From assembly GCA_009731375.1 (NCBI GenBank), contig BJOX01000168.1:77709-102116 (forward strand): DNA of 24,408 bases, given 5' to 3'. Both the position numbers and the translations under genes were made by a program. How positions within the stretch are numbered: the first letter of the stretch is position 1; the number at the start of each line of letters is the position of its first letter. This DNA comes from Paulinella micropora (Eukaryota; Cercozoa; Imbricatea; Euglyphida). Positions 1 to 8,325 of this stretch are shown in pieces. The notes beneath the pieces are model-generated. The model did no database searches. It was not told the origin of the DNA and saw only the letters and a list, made by a program, of their open reading frames with translations.

Positions 1-94
1 GGGGGGGGCACTCCCTTTGCCTGGTCCCCTCCCCCCCTGGGCTAGAGTCTTTTAGCGTCTCCGCCTGAAGCTAGCGCAGTCCTCATTCATTCAT
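1..94 (-). repeat. 3' flank of a duplicated LRR gene, third copy
   Basis: The stretch from about base 36 onward (ctgggctagagtctttt, then a tctccgcctgaag-like segment, agctagcgc and the CATT repeats) matches the 3' flanks at about 4600-4660 and 6565-6620 with a few differences. It is the downstream flank of the LRR fragment beginning at 95. The unit continues to the left beyond the window. Confidence 0.6.
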
Positions 95-466
95 TCATTC
101 CGTCAGTATTAGGACAGACGGGTTAGATGTTCGTAGTGTCTGTATCTCTAGCTCAGTGAGCCCGGTACAGCCCTCGAGGTCAAGTTCTCTTAGGCTCGGC
201 AGGCGCTGGACAAGGGAAGCAGACAGAGACAGTGAGAACAGAGGCCGAGCAAGAGCGAGAGCGAGACACCAGAAATAGAAAGGGAGAGTGAGGAAAGAAA
301 GAGAGCAAGCTAGGAATTGAGAGCCCCGGATCCACCTAAAGAAAGAGACTCCCGTGCCCGCCTGGCCTTGGGAGCAAGCGCCTCCCCCCCTTACCCGCAC
401 ATCCTTGGACGCATCAGCTGACGCTTGGTCCTGCGAGGCGGCTTGCCTCGCAGGGGCGTCGCTCAC
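95..466 (-). pseudogene. 3' fragment of an LRR (FBXL-like) gene fused to unrelated sequence
   Basis: On the minus strand the last ~42 codons (about 95-225) encode a leucine-rich-repeat end with the core SLVQRLPSLRELDLEGCTG. This is almost identical to the C-termini of the two paralogues ending at 4657 and 6619. Upstream of about position 225 the similarity stops abruptly. The remaining 5' part of the open frame (about 226-466) is a low-complexity, hydrophobic and serine-rich translation of a pyrimidine-rich strand, and its start would be GTG rather than ATG, so I do not believe it is protein. The LRR end lacks the final EGMNE seen in the paralogues. Two readings are possible. It may be a 5'-truncated pseudogene, or a last exon whose 3' splice site is the TTGTCCAG just before the homology begins. 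The long CT-rich tract ahead of it fits an intron end, but the paralogues have no intron there. Confidence 0.6.
205..320 (-). other. Pyrimidine-rich tract upstream of the LRR fragment
   Basis: On the minus strand this stretch is strongly CT-rich (on the plus strand agacagagacagtgag, gagcgagagc, gaaagggagagtgagg). It ends in CAG at the point where LRR homology starts. This could be an intron polypyrimidine tract or simply a low-complexity purine/pyrimidine tract at a truncation point. Confidence 0.35.
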
Positions 467-702
467 CCGCTCTTTTTAATAAAAACGTGTCGACCCGCTT
501 GGACTCATCCACCGCTAGATCGTTCAGTAGTGCTCGCAGAACCAGCGTGACCCCCGAGGCTGCACCCACCAGCGAGGAGGCTTATGCTCTAGAGCGTGCA
601 GTCCGTAACAGTGGACGACAGAGCGTCACACACCAGACGGGGAGCGGACCGGAGCTAGCTCTCCCCGGTGAGCTAGCTCTCCCCCGGTGTGTGCTGTGCT
701 GT
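467..702. other. Intergenic region downstream of the large LRR gene
   Basis: I see no convincing gene here. A short tandem duplication of gagctagctctccccggt lies at about 653-690. The open frames across this stretch are shadows. Confidence 0.4.
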
Positions 703-3700
703 CTAGCTAAGGTTGGCGCTGTTCAGGCGGGGGCAGTCCACCACTGTCTTCTTCAACCGATAAGCGGGCGGCTCGTTCTTCACTGCTTGCAGCCGGGGGC
801 ACTTTTGCAGCTCCAGCGTGATAGCCATCGGCTGTCCCTGCTCGCGGGCGGGGAGGCGTATGCTCTCGAGAAGAGCACAATCCGCGACCTCCAGCTCGAG
901 CTCGTCGCAGGCTGGCCAGGCGGGCAGAGCCAGCTCTCGCAGCCCCGCGCACCCCTTGACCACGAGCCAGATCTTCTGGACGGCCAGCCGCTCTGGTAGC
1001 CTGTCGCTGGCAAACGCCGTGCAGCTGTCGATGTAGAGCGCCAGCTCCGTCTTTCTCTCGGCTTCTCGCGCTAGCCAAGTAGCGGGGAGGTGCAGACGGG
1101 GGAACGTCTCGCACTTTGCCACCGTGAGGTCAACCCGGCCGCAGGTCAGCACCGACGGCAGCCTCACTTCTCGGAGCGCAGGACACTGCTCGAACACGAG
1201 CGCAAGCTTGCGGGCTGTAAGCCTCTGTGGCAGGGCGAGGTCGCCGAACGTGGCGCAGTCGCTAAACCTGAGGTGCACGGTTGCTTCTTCGTTGAGGCTC
1301 GACAGCGGGGGCACAGGAAAGCTTAATAAGCTTGGGCACGTTTGAAAAAAGAATTTGACCGCCGGACAAGCAGTCAGACTGGGCAGCCGGCAAGCTGTGA
1401 GCCTCTGGCAATCGAGGACGTGTACCTGTAGGGGGGTGCTCACAGTCTGCAGCAGCGGTAAATCCAGCTGCTCGAGTCTGTGACACCGCTGGGTCACGAG
1501 GACGAGCTGGGGGTGTGTGTCTTTGCTGTCACCTTCAGCGGGCGGTTCCTGCTGGTCCTCCAAGCAGGGGAAGCACAGTCCGGTGACAGAGCCGCAGTCA
1601 AGCAGCCTGATGTACGTATCGCGCGCGGCCGTCTTCCAGAGCGGCACCTGCAGGCTGGCTAGCCGTTCACACCGCAGGAAGTCCAGCGCGAGCTTCAGCC
1701 GGCCCGCCGGCAGGGCCGGCAGACTGGCTCCGCGCAGCTGGCTACAGTCTGTACAGCTAACGTCGAGCTTGGTCGCCTTGGCTAGTTGGGGCCACCGGAG
1801 CTCTTGGAGGCAGTGGCTTGCTTCAAACTTGAACTCCGCCAGGCCCCCCACCTCTGACAAGTTATCGAGTGCCAGCTCGGGGGCCGGAGACGACCCGCCG
1901 CGCGCCCCACGCTCTGGGCCCACGCAAGTCAGGGTTAGTTTCTCTTTGCACTCGCGCAGGCCGGACAGGTCCACCGACGGCAGAGCAGCGCCGTCTATCT
2001 TGATCCTGATCAGCCTGGCAGTCTTTAGAGCGGGGGCTGCCAGCTTCTTGAGGCCGTCGCAGCTTGAGGCTGTAACCGTGATTTCGGGGTAAGCGTCGTC
2101 CCGCCCTTGCACCGCCGGCAGCGCTAGCTTTGGCAGTGACACCTGCTCTAGGCCCCGGCATTGCACTACAGTTACGTGGACGCTGTTGGCCAGGCGGAGC
2201 GCTGGCAGAGACACCACGCTTAAGCCGTCGCACTTCTCTAAGGTCACTTCAACGCTGTCCGCCTGGCAGAGCGAGGGCAGCCCCAGGTTGGCCAATTTCT
2301 GGGCTGACCGGATGACAAGGGAGGCGGATCCACATTCTGTGAGGGCTGGCAGCACTACCTCGGTGCAGGGCGCCCCCGATGATGCGTCCCATCCGCGTGC
2401 TGTATTCAGTGTTAGCGCGAGACGTCCACCGACGGAAGCCAGTATGGGCAGCCCGAAGGTCTGGAGGTGGAAGCAGTATTCGAGTGTTAGGGTTAGGTCG
2501 TGGTGCACCTGCTGCAGCCTGGGTAGTTCGAGTTTCCGCAGGTACTGACAGCCTACGAGCTTCAGTTGCAAGTCTTTGACACACGTCTCCAGTGCGGGCA
2601 GCTCGACCTTGAACCGCGGGGGAGGCCTAACATCATCATAGGGGCTAGCATCTGCAAACCTCCCGTCTCTTTCAGGCAGGTCCGCTGTTAGCGAGAAAGA
2701 GCCCCGCGCCACCCGGAGGTCCGGCCACGAGAGCAGCTCCAGGATCTTACTGTCGTTACTCGTAGTGCTGACGTCACCGGTTGCTTCTTCCAGCCCGTGC
2801 CAGACCAAGGAGGCGAAGGCGTGCCCGCACCGAAGTTCTAGCTGGGCTGTACCCCCCACTGGCGGTCCGCGCAAGGCCAGTCCCGGTAAGTCGCAGGGAT
2901 GCAGCGTCATCAACCGCAGGTCTCCGGGGCCGGGCCTGAGCAGGAGCGATCTGTAGTCCCCTAGCAGCGTAATCGAGACGGGCTGCGGGCCGCTGCCGCC
3001 AGTGGAGGTATCGATGACGCGGAGGTTGCGGCACCAGTCGAAGGCGAGTGTAGCGGTCGCCGCCGGCGCTTTCCGCGTAAACACGAGCTCCTCCAGCGCG
3101 GCGCAGCGTTCGAAGCGCAGTTCGTGCTCCTCGGGGGGGCAGTCCATCTGCGACAGGCGCAGCCTCCGCAGCTCGTCCTGAGCCGCGAGCCGGAAGGGAA
3201 TCCGCCTCCCCCCTGCTCCGAGGAAGGCTAAGGGGAAGCCGTGCAGGTACAAGGAAGTAATCTTGCGTTGCATCCCCGCCTCAGGTCGGAACGGAAAGTG
3301 CCGCGTGCTCCGCGGCGTCAGCGTGATGACACCTCTGGCCGTGTCCAGGCCAGGCGGGGCGAGTGTCACCGTGAGGTCGGTAGAGCCGTCCGGTTCGGGC
3401 CGCTCGTCTTGTGCAAACCAGGGGTCGAATGGCTCTTCCTCGGCGAGGCTGGCGGCCCTAGGCCCAGGCGCAAACTGCTCGACGGCGTCGGCCACCGCCC
3501 TCCAATAGCGCACGGCCGCGTCAGCAGTGGTTTCTCCCGCCCACAGCTTGTCCTGCCCGGGCGCTAGCAGATTATGGAAAAACAGCGACTTCTGCTTTTT
3601 CAAGCCACTCGCGGTGAGCTTCCACGCGCCCTCGTTGTCCGTCCGCGGGCGCGAGCCAGTGTAGACCTGATCCACGTACTGGCCGAGCTTTGACAGCACT

Positions 3701-3969
3701 TGCTGTAGGCGGTCGTGGCCGGGTGGGGGATGCTCCCGCGAACCGTGTAGCCAGTTGTAGCGTTGTAGGTACGCGGGGAGCAAAGTCTGCCGTACGGCAT
3801 CCTCTCGCTCCCTGGCTAGCCAGGAAGGGGAAAGGCAGCCAGCAGCGAGGCGGTCGGTGCCACCGAGGAAACTGAGCAAGTTCCCCGTCAACGACGGGGA
3901 GGGCCCGGCCTGGCCAAGGTGCGCCCGAGGGCCGGACCCCTCGATAGCTCGATGCCCCTGGTTAGCCAT
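703..3969 (-). CDS. Large intronless F-box-like / leucine-rich-repeat protein (1088 aa)
   Basis: One uninterrupted minus-strand frame starts at ATG (3967-3969) and ends in TAG (703-705). Residues ~25-55 (LTGNLLSFLGGTDRLAAG and following) resemble the helical F-box pattern of a short LP/LT start, a hydrophobic SFL block and a later Trp. Residues ~60-200 are helical and charged, with no family I recognise. From about residue 230 to the end the protein is a long solenoid of ~24-residue repeats with the pattern L-x-L-x4-C-x2-L-x2-L-x-LP-x-L. Examples are VEVTLEKCDGLSVVSLPAL and VHVTVVQCRGLEQVSLPKL. The regular Cys resembles the cysteine-containing LRR class found in FBXL proteins, but the LPxL ending is a distinct subtype. 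There is no signal peptide or membrane helix, so a cytosolic or nuclear location is likely. By family analogy it could be a substrate adaptor for an SCF ubiquitin ligase; that is inference. A poly-G tract lies 66-206 bp upstream of the start. Its codon use is GC-rich like that of its LRR neighbours. Confidence 0.8.
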   Translation of the reverse strand: MANQGHRAIEGSGPRAHLGQAGPSPSLTGNLLSFLGGTDRLAAGCLSPSWLAREREDAVRQTLLPAYLQRYNWLHGSREHPPPGHDRLQQVLSKLGQYVDQVYTGSRPRTDNEGAWKLTASGLKKQKSLFFHNLLAPGQDKLWAGETTADAAVRYWRAVADAVEQFAPGPRAASLAEEEPFDPWFAQDERPEPDGSTDLTVTLAPPGLDTARGVITLTPRSTRHFPFRPEAGMQRKITSLYLHGFPLAFLGAGGRRIPFRLAAQDELRRLRLSQMDCPPEEHELRFERCAALEELVFTRKAPAATATLAFDWCRNLRVIDTSTGGSGPQPVSITLLGDYRSLLLRPGPGDLRLMTLHPCDLPGLALRGPPVGGTAQLELRCGHAFASLVWHGLEEATGDVSTTSNDSKILELLSWPDLRVARGSFSLTADLPERDGRFADASPYDDVRPPPRFKVELPALETCVKDLQLKLVGCQYLRKLELPRLQQVHHDLTLTLEYCFHLQTFGLPILASVGGRLALTLNTARGWDASSGAPCTEVVLPALTECGSASLVIRSAQKLANLGLPSLCQADSVEVTLEKCDGLSVVSLPALRLANSVHVTVVQCRGLEQVSLPKLALPAVQGRDDAYPEITVTASSCDGLKKLAAPALKTARLIRIKIDGAALPSVDLSGLRECKEKLTLTCVGPERGARGGSSPAPELALDNLSEVGGLAEFKFEASHCLQELRWPQLAKATKLDVSCTDCSQLRGASLPALPAGRLKLALDFLRCERLASLQVPLWKTAARDTYIRLLDCGSVTGLCFPCLEDQQEPPAEGDSKDTHPQLVLVTQRCHRLEQLDLPLLQTVSTPLQVHVLDCQRLTACRLPSLTACPAVKFFFQTCPSLLSFPVPPLSSLNEEATVHLRFSDCATFGDLALPQRLTARKLALVFEQCPALREVRLPSVLTCGRVDLTVAKCETFPRLHLPATWLAREAERKTELALYIDSCTAFASDRLPERLAVQKIWLVVKGCAGLRELALPAWPACDELELEVADCALLESIRLPAREQGQPMAITLELQKCPRLQAVKNEPPAYRLKKTVVDCPRLNSANLS

Positions 3970-4034
3970 CGGCCGCTCTAAGCTCCGACCTTTTATTCCT
4001 AGGGCGGGGAGGCGGCCCCCAGCTGGCCCGGCGA

Positions 4035-4176
<142 letters not shown>

Positions 4177-4289
4177 GAGAAGAAGGGGTTAGCTTGGTGG
4201 TCCCAGCCTCTCCTGGTCACCTGGCCGCGCCTAGCAGAGGCGGGGCGGTTCAGAGGACAGCTCTGGCCGTCTGTGGCCAGAAGTAAAGG

Positions 4290-4656
4290 GACGTGCGCTC
4301 GCCCCCGCCCGGCGGGCGACGGCGACGGCCCCCCTGGCGTGCTCGGCTTGGCCGCCGAGTTACTAGCCACCGGCCCGGACGTGCGAAACGAGGCTGGCCC
4401 GGCCGCTGAGCGTTGGGCTCGAACCCCCTGGAAAGATTGGGGGGGGCCACAAAAGGGAGGGTGCCCGGCAGTAGGTGCGGCCCGCGCCGCGTGTCGTAGG
4501 CTACCAACAACCACATTTTTCGACTTGTGTACACGGCTCCTTTTTAAGTACGCGGCTCCTGCTAAGGCGCGGGTCCCAACCGGGGGAGGGAGGGCCCTTA
4601 CCCCCCTGGGCTAGGGTTTTTTCGGGCGTCTCTGCCTGAAGAGGCTAGCGCGGTCC
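4290..4656 (-). repeat. Duplicated 3' flank of the 430-aa LRR gene
   Basis: This flank matches 6240-6618 closely over most of its length. Shared segments include the tggccgccgag block, the ggcccggccgctg block, aggctaccaacaaccacat, ttcgacttgtgtacacggct and aaccgggggagggagggccc. Both copies sit directly downstream of paralogous LRR genes, so the duplicated unit was flank plus gene. A small frame (beginning MYTSRKMWLLVAYDTRRG on the minus strand) is shared by both copies but diverges soon after, so I do not call it a gene. Confidence 0.8.
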
Positions 4657-5949
4657 TCATTCATTCATTCCTTCGGTCGTTATTAGGACAAGCGGACTAG
4701 ACTCTCGTAGCGCCTGTATCCCTAGCTCAGTGAGCTCGGTACAGCCCTCGAGGTCGAGTTCTCTTAGGCTCGGCAGGCGCTGGACGAGGGAACTCACTCC
4801 CGGGTCCTTGATTTTCGTACAGCCACGGAGGTTGAGTTTTCGTAGGTTCGGCAGTCCCTGCAAACACGCCAGTCCCGCGTCCGTGAGCTGTTCCCAGCCG
4901 GCGAGGCTGAGGTCCTCCAGGTCCACCCGGTCGTGCAGCCAAGCCAAGGACTGCAGTTCGGGCAGTTCTGTACAATCAGCGAGGCAGAGTCTCCGCAGAT
5001 GGAGCAGCTCTGGTACAATGACCAGCGAGCTGAGGTTCAAGCACAAACTCAAGTCCAGCTCCAGCAGCGCGGTCCGGTTCAGCTCCGACAACAGCCCGTC
5101 GCTCCGGAGCTCTATACACCCGCTAAGGTCGAGCTTTTGCAGCAGCGGCAGGCTTGGTAAGGGCTGCTCTCCGTTGACCTCAGAACAACCGCGAAGAGAC
5201 AGCTCCACTAAGGACCGCATCTGCGCGAGGCGTTGCAGTGTAAAGTCCCCGACGCCGGGGCCAGCCTCGATTGTTAGCTTCCGCAGCTGCGGCAGCGTTG
5301 CCAGTTTGGATAAATCACTATGTGTGACACACACTCCACTGACGTACAGCTCCTGCAAGTTCTTCAGCCGGCTCACGTAAGCGGACCAACCAAACGTTAC
5401 ACGCTGGCACTCCCTGATCACGAGGCGCTGCAAATTCACCAGTCCGGGGCGCTGCAAATCCCCCATTCCGGCCAAGTGCTGGAACCCGCCCTCAATGACA
5501 TTGCCGCGTTTCCTGGCGCCGGCGGGGTCGGCGGGGTCGGGGGGGTCGGCGAGGTCGAGGTCGAGCTGCCTTAGCTTAGGCCAGAGCTTCACCAGGAGCT
5601 GGCCGCGTTCGTACGTGAGGTCCTTCGGCCCCGTTAGCCACAGCCCGTCCACGGCCAGGCTGGCCCAGGCCCTGCCCTGGTCGCTCAGCAACTCCATTGC
5701 CAACACCAGGGTCCCTACCTGGACCTTGGCCTGGCTCCAGGCCTGGCCCAGCCAGGCCTGGAAGGCCGTAGCCCGGGCAGGAGTGCTTAGGTCGAGCTCG
5801 GTACAGCGGAAGCGCGCCCAGGTCCCCGGCCTGTCCAGGAATCCGTGCAGCTCGGGGCTCACGACCCCTAGCTCGGGGTCCCAGCCCAGATAGTTCATGA
5901 CCTGGGGCCAGGCCCGGGCCGGGAGCCCCAGGGTAGGTCGGTCCGCCAT
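4657..5949 (-). CDS. Intronless F-box-like / LRR protein, FBXL type (430 aa)
   Basis: The frame starts at ATG (5947-5949) and stops inside the CATT repeat at 4657. Residues ~8-45 (LPARAWPQVMNYLGW then a VVSPELHGFL block) fit a divergent F-box. Residues ~55-145 are a linker with an Asp/Pro run (DPPDPADPA, ~136-144). From about residue 150 to 425 come ~24-26-residue LRRs of the cysteine-containing kind, such as LQKLDLSGC, LRKLNLRGC and LRELDLEGC. These are typical of FBXL proteins that hold substrates for SCF ubiquitin ligases. No signal peptide or membrane segment is seen. The terminal EGMNE is encoded by the CATT microsatellite, which also provides the stop codon. It is the only full-length copy of a locally duplicated family: a truncated paralogue lies upstream on the same strand and a fragment lies near the window start. 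The family assignment is good; the ubiquitin-ligase role is inferred. Confidence 0.82.
   Translation of the reverse strand: MADRPTLGLPARAWPQVMNYLGWDPELGVVSPELHGFLDRPGTWARFRCTELDLSTPARATAFQAWLGQAWSQAKVQVGTLVLAMELLSDQGRAWASLAVDGLWLTGPKDLTYERGQLLVKLWPKLRQLDLDLADPPDPADPAGARKRGNVIEGGFQHLAGMGDLQRPGLVNLQRLVIRECQRVTFGWSAYVSRLKNLQELYVSGVCVTHSDLSKLATLPQLRKLTIEAGPGVGDFTLQRLAQMRSLVELSLRGCSEVNGEQPLPSLPLLQKLDLSGCIELRSDGLLSELNRTALLELDLSLCLNLSSLVIVPELLHLRRLCLADCTELPELQSLAWLHDRVDLEDLSLAGWEQLTDAGLACLQGLPNLRKLNLRGCTKIKDPGVSSLVQRLPSLRELDLEGCTELTELGIQALRESSPLVLITTEGMNE
5518..5562 (-). repeat. In-frame GC-rich minisatellite within the 430-aa LRR gene
   Basis: Tandem ggggtcggc-like units (about 9-10 bp) encode the Asp/Pro run at residues ~136-144. 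The paralogue ending at 6619 lacks this insertion, so it is a local expansion in one gene copy. Confidence 0.7.
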
Positions 5950-6239
5950 GCTTTCCTTTGTTGGTTTAGCTGCCGGTCATGGCCGGGAGTGCGCGTCGTA
6001 GAGGGAGGGGACGGCAGGGAAGCGAGCGCGGCGGGGATTGGTACCCTCCCCCCTGCCGCCCTCCTCCCCCCCCTGCACTCTCCCTCTTCGGAGACGGAGA
6101 GGAGAGAGAGAGGAGAGGGTCCTCCTTTCCCCCAGCCAGCCAGGGAAGAACGAGCCGGCCTCCTCCCGCTCTCCCTGGGCTGGCCACATTGCCACGCCGA
6201 GCAGAGACGAAGCGGCTGTGGGGTCAGCCCCGGCCGCAT
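5950..6239. other. Intergenic purine/pyrimidine-rich region 5' of the 430-aa LRR gene
   Basis: This holds the upstream region of the 430-aa gene. It includes a CT-rich stretch (6048-6085) followed by a GA-rich stretch (6090-6120). No gene is supported; open frames on both strands are compositional. Confidence 0.4.
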
Positions 6240-6618
6240 GTGGCAAGCAGTCCAGGAGGTGCGCGCGCCCTGCCCGGCGGACGGCGATGACCATTACGTG
6301 CTCAGCCTGGCCGCCGAGCTAGCTACGGACCTGGACGTGCGGGACGAGGCTGGCCCGGCCGCTGGGCGTTGCGCTCGAACCCCCTGGAAGGAAGGGGGGG
6401 GCCACAAAGGGAGGGCGCGGGGGGGCCCGGCAGTAGGTGCGGCCCGCGCCGCGTGTCGTAGGCTACCAACAACCACATTTTTCGACTTGTGTACACGGCT
6501 CCTTTTTTTAAGTACGCGGCTCCTGCTAAGGCGCGGGTCTCAACCGGGGGAGGGAGGGCCCTCCCCCCTGGGCTAGGGCTTTTTCGGGCGTCTCTGCCTG
6601 AAGAAGCTAGCGCGGTCC
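6240..6618 (-). repeat. Duplicated 3' flank of the truncated LRR paralogue
   Basis: This is the second copy of the flank at 4290-4656, in the same orientation and with scattered substitutions and small indels. One difference is a slightly longer T run near 6505. Confidence 0.8.
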
Positions 6619-7577
6619 TCATTCATTCATTCCTTCGGTCGTTATTAGAACAAGCGGCCTAGACTCTCGTAGTGCCTGCATCCCCAACTCAGTGAGCTCG
6701 GTACAGCCCTCGAGGTCGAGTTCTCTTAGGCTCGGCAGGCGCTGGACGAGGAAACTCACTCCCGGGTCCGTGATTTTCGTACAACCGCTGAGGTTGAGTT
6801 TTCGTAGGTTCGGCAGTCCCTGCAAGCGCGCCAGTCCCGCGTCCGTGAGCTGTTTCCAGCCGGCGAGGCTGAGGTCCTCCAGGCCCACCCGGTCGTGCAG
6901 CGAAGCCAAGGACAGCAGTTCGGGCAGCTCCTTACAGTCGTCGAGGCGGAGTCTCCGCAAGGAGAGCAGCGTTGGTACAATGACCAGCGAGCTAAGGTTC
7001 GAGCACCAACTCAAGTCCAGCTCCAGCAGCGCAGGCAGGTTCAGCTCCGACAACAGCTCATCGCTCTGGAGCTCGTAACACCCGCTAAGGTCGAGCTTTT
7101 GCAGCAGCGGCAGGTTTGGTAAGGGCTGCCTCCCCAGGATCTCGGAACAATCGCGGAGACACAGCTCCTCTAGAGACTGCATCCGCGCGAGGCCCTGCAG
7201 TGTAAAGTCCTCGACGCCGAGGCCAGCCTCGATTGTTAGCCGCCGCAGCTGCAGCTGCCCTGCCAGTTCTTCTAAATTATTACGTGTGACACGCACTTCA
7301 CCGAGGTAAAGCTCCTGCAAGTTCTGCATTCTCCTCACGTACGCAGGCCAATTATAGTGTATATGGCCGCACCGCCTAATCTCAAGGCGCTGCAGGTTCT
7401 GCAGTCCAGCCAAGCGCGCGAACCCGCGCTCAGTGATTTGGTCAAGCTCCGTGAGGTCGAGCTTGAGCTGCCTTAGCCCAGGCCAGAGCTCCACTAGGGT
7501 CTGGATATGTTCGTTCGTGAGCCTCCCCGGTCCCGTTAGGCGCAGCCCGTCCACGGCCAGGCTGGCCCAGGCCCCCC
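6619..7577 (-). pseudogene. 5'-truncated FBXL-type LRR paralogue, cut at the viral junction
   Basis: This minus-strand frame matches residues ~93-430 of the gene at 4657-5949 at roughly three-quarters identity and includes the EGMNE end. The LRRs are intact (LQKLDLSGC, LRKLNLSGC, LRELDLEGC). The N-terminal ~90 residues, including the F-box-like part, are missing. Homology ends near 7575, where the sequence becomes AT-rich viral DNA. In the LRR frame the foreign DNA gives only a few codons (NSLITWG) back to a TGA, with no ATG. The apparent start at 7554 is a GTG inside the conserved region. I therefore call it a disrupted gene. The break could be a viral integration, a later rearrangement or an assembly join. 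Confidence 0.8.
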
Positions 7578-7814
7578 AAGTAATCAGCGAGTTTCTTTCT
7601 CATTTCATTCTGGTCTATTCCTAAATCAATACCTTCATCTACTATAACTTGTGCCATACCCGCAGTCGTGTGTTTTCCTTTAACTTTTTTTGGTGGTGGT
7701 TTGCCCCGAGCTTTCATTTCTTTTTCCAAAGCAGGGCCCAAAGTTNNNNNNNNNNATTCTGTATATCCTCGGCGGTCGTTGTTTAAGTTTCTTCCGCGGT
7801 TTTTTTACAACCAT
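7578..7814 (-). CDS. Viral-like basic protein, 3' end lost at the host junction (partial)
   Basis: The start is ATG at 7812-7814 and the protein begins MVVKKPRKKLKQRPPRIY, very rich in Lys and Arg. A 10-N gap at 7746-7755 interrupts it. Beyond the gap the same strand reads on with LEKEMKARGKPPPKK and VIVDEGIDLGID before running into the LRR gene in a different frame. The strongly basic start suggests nucleic-acid binding, as in core or packaging proteins of DNA viruses, but I recognise no family. It follows the neighbouring viral gene by ~47 bp on the same strand. The gap length is unknown, so the two halves may not be one frame. Confidence 0.5.
7746..7755. other. 10-N assembly gap
   Basis: The first of five 10-N placeholders in the viral region (7746-7755, 7989-7998, 8232-8241, 8389-8398, 8695-8704). 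The true sizes are unknown, so reading frames cannot be assumed to carry across them. Confidence 0.95.
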
Positions 7815-7861
7815 CGTATATGTTATAGAAAAAAATTAATATAAAGTTTAGTTTAATACGG

Positions 7862-8289
7862 TTACCGAAACTTAACCGCTCCGCCTCGTTGCTTGCCGTA
7901 TCCTTGCTTCATCGCAGCCTTCGCTACACGGTCCGCATAAGGCACTCCGACATCGCTAAGAAAAGTAGCACCCCTTGAAATCAATTGGNNNNNNNNNNAT
8001 CGGATACTTGTAATCATTTCTTAAACCTGCGGATATGTATGATATTTTATCTTTAATTTCAAAGTGTTTCGCTTTAGCCTCCGCTTGCTTTTTTTCTTGT
8101 TCTAATTCTTTTTATATTGTTCAGCCAGTTCTTTCTGCTCATCTGCTGATTTGGCATCGGCTATCGCTTTCTCTATTCCTTTACCAAGTTTGTTAAATTC
8201 TGTTTTGCTCAAGCTTTTAATAAATTTCGTTNNNNNNNNNNAATGTTATAACCTGATGGACTACTGATAATAACTGGTGATGTTGGCAT
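7862..8289 (-). pseudogene. Viral-like coiled-coil protein with a frameshift and two gaps
   Basis: The start is ATG at 8287-8289 (MPTSPVIISSPSGYNI), followed by a gap at 8232-8241. Then comes a charged helical stretch (FNKLGKGIEKAIADAKSADE, QKELAEQYKK). Near 8110 this frame hits TAG, but an adjacent frame continues the same Glu/Lys coiled-coil pattern (LEQEKKQAEAKAKHFEIKDK). That indicates a one-base frameshift in an A-rich run. After the gap at 7989-7998 a C-terminus is seen (FLSDVGVPYADRVAKAAMKQ then GYGKQRGGAVKFR) with TAA at 7862-7864. I interpret these pieces as one gene lying between its neighbours, but gap sizes are unknown and they could be two genes. I recognise no family; the basic Gly-rich tail is typical of virion proteins only in a general way. 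Confidence 0.45.
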
Positions 8290-8325
8290 CTATATATAGT
8301 TCTAAAAAAATAAATAATAATAAAA

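Noticed and set aside
487-999. Plus-strand open frames opposite the large LRR gene
   Set aside because: They are shadows of the GC-rich minus-strand coding sequence, without domains.
4250-4534. Small conserved frame in the duplicated 3' flanks (MYTSRKMW start)
   Set aside because: It is shared only because the DNA is duplicated. It diverges through indels after ~25 codons and lacks features of a protein.
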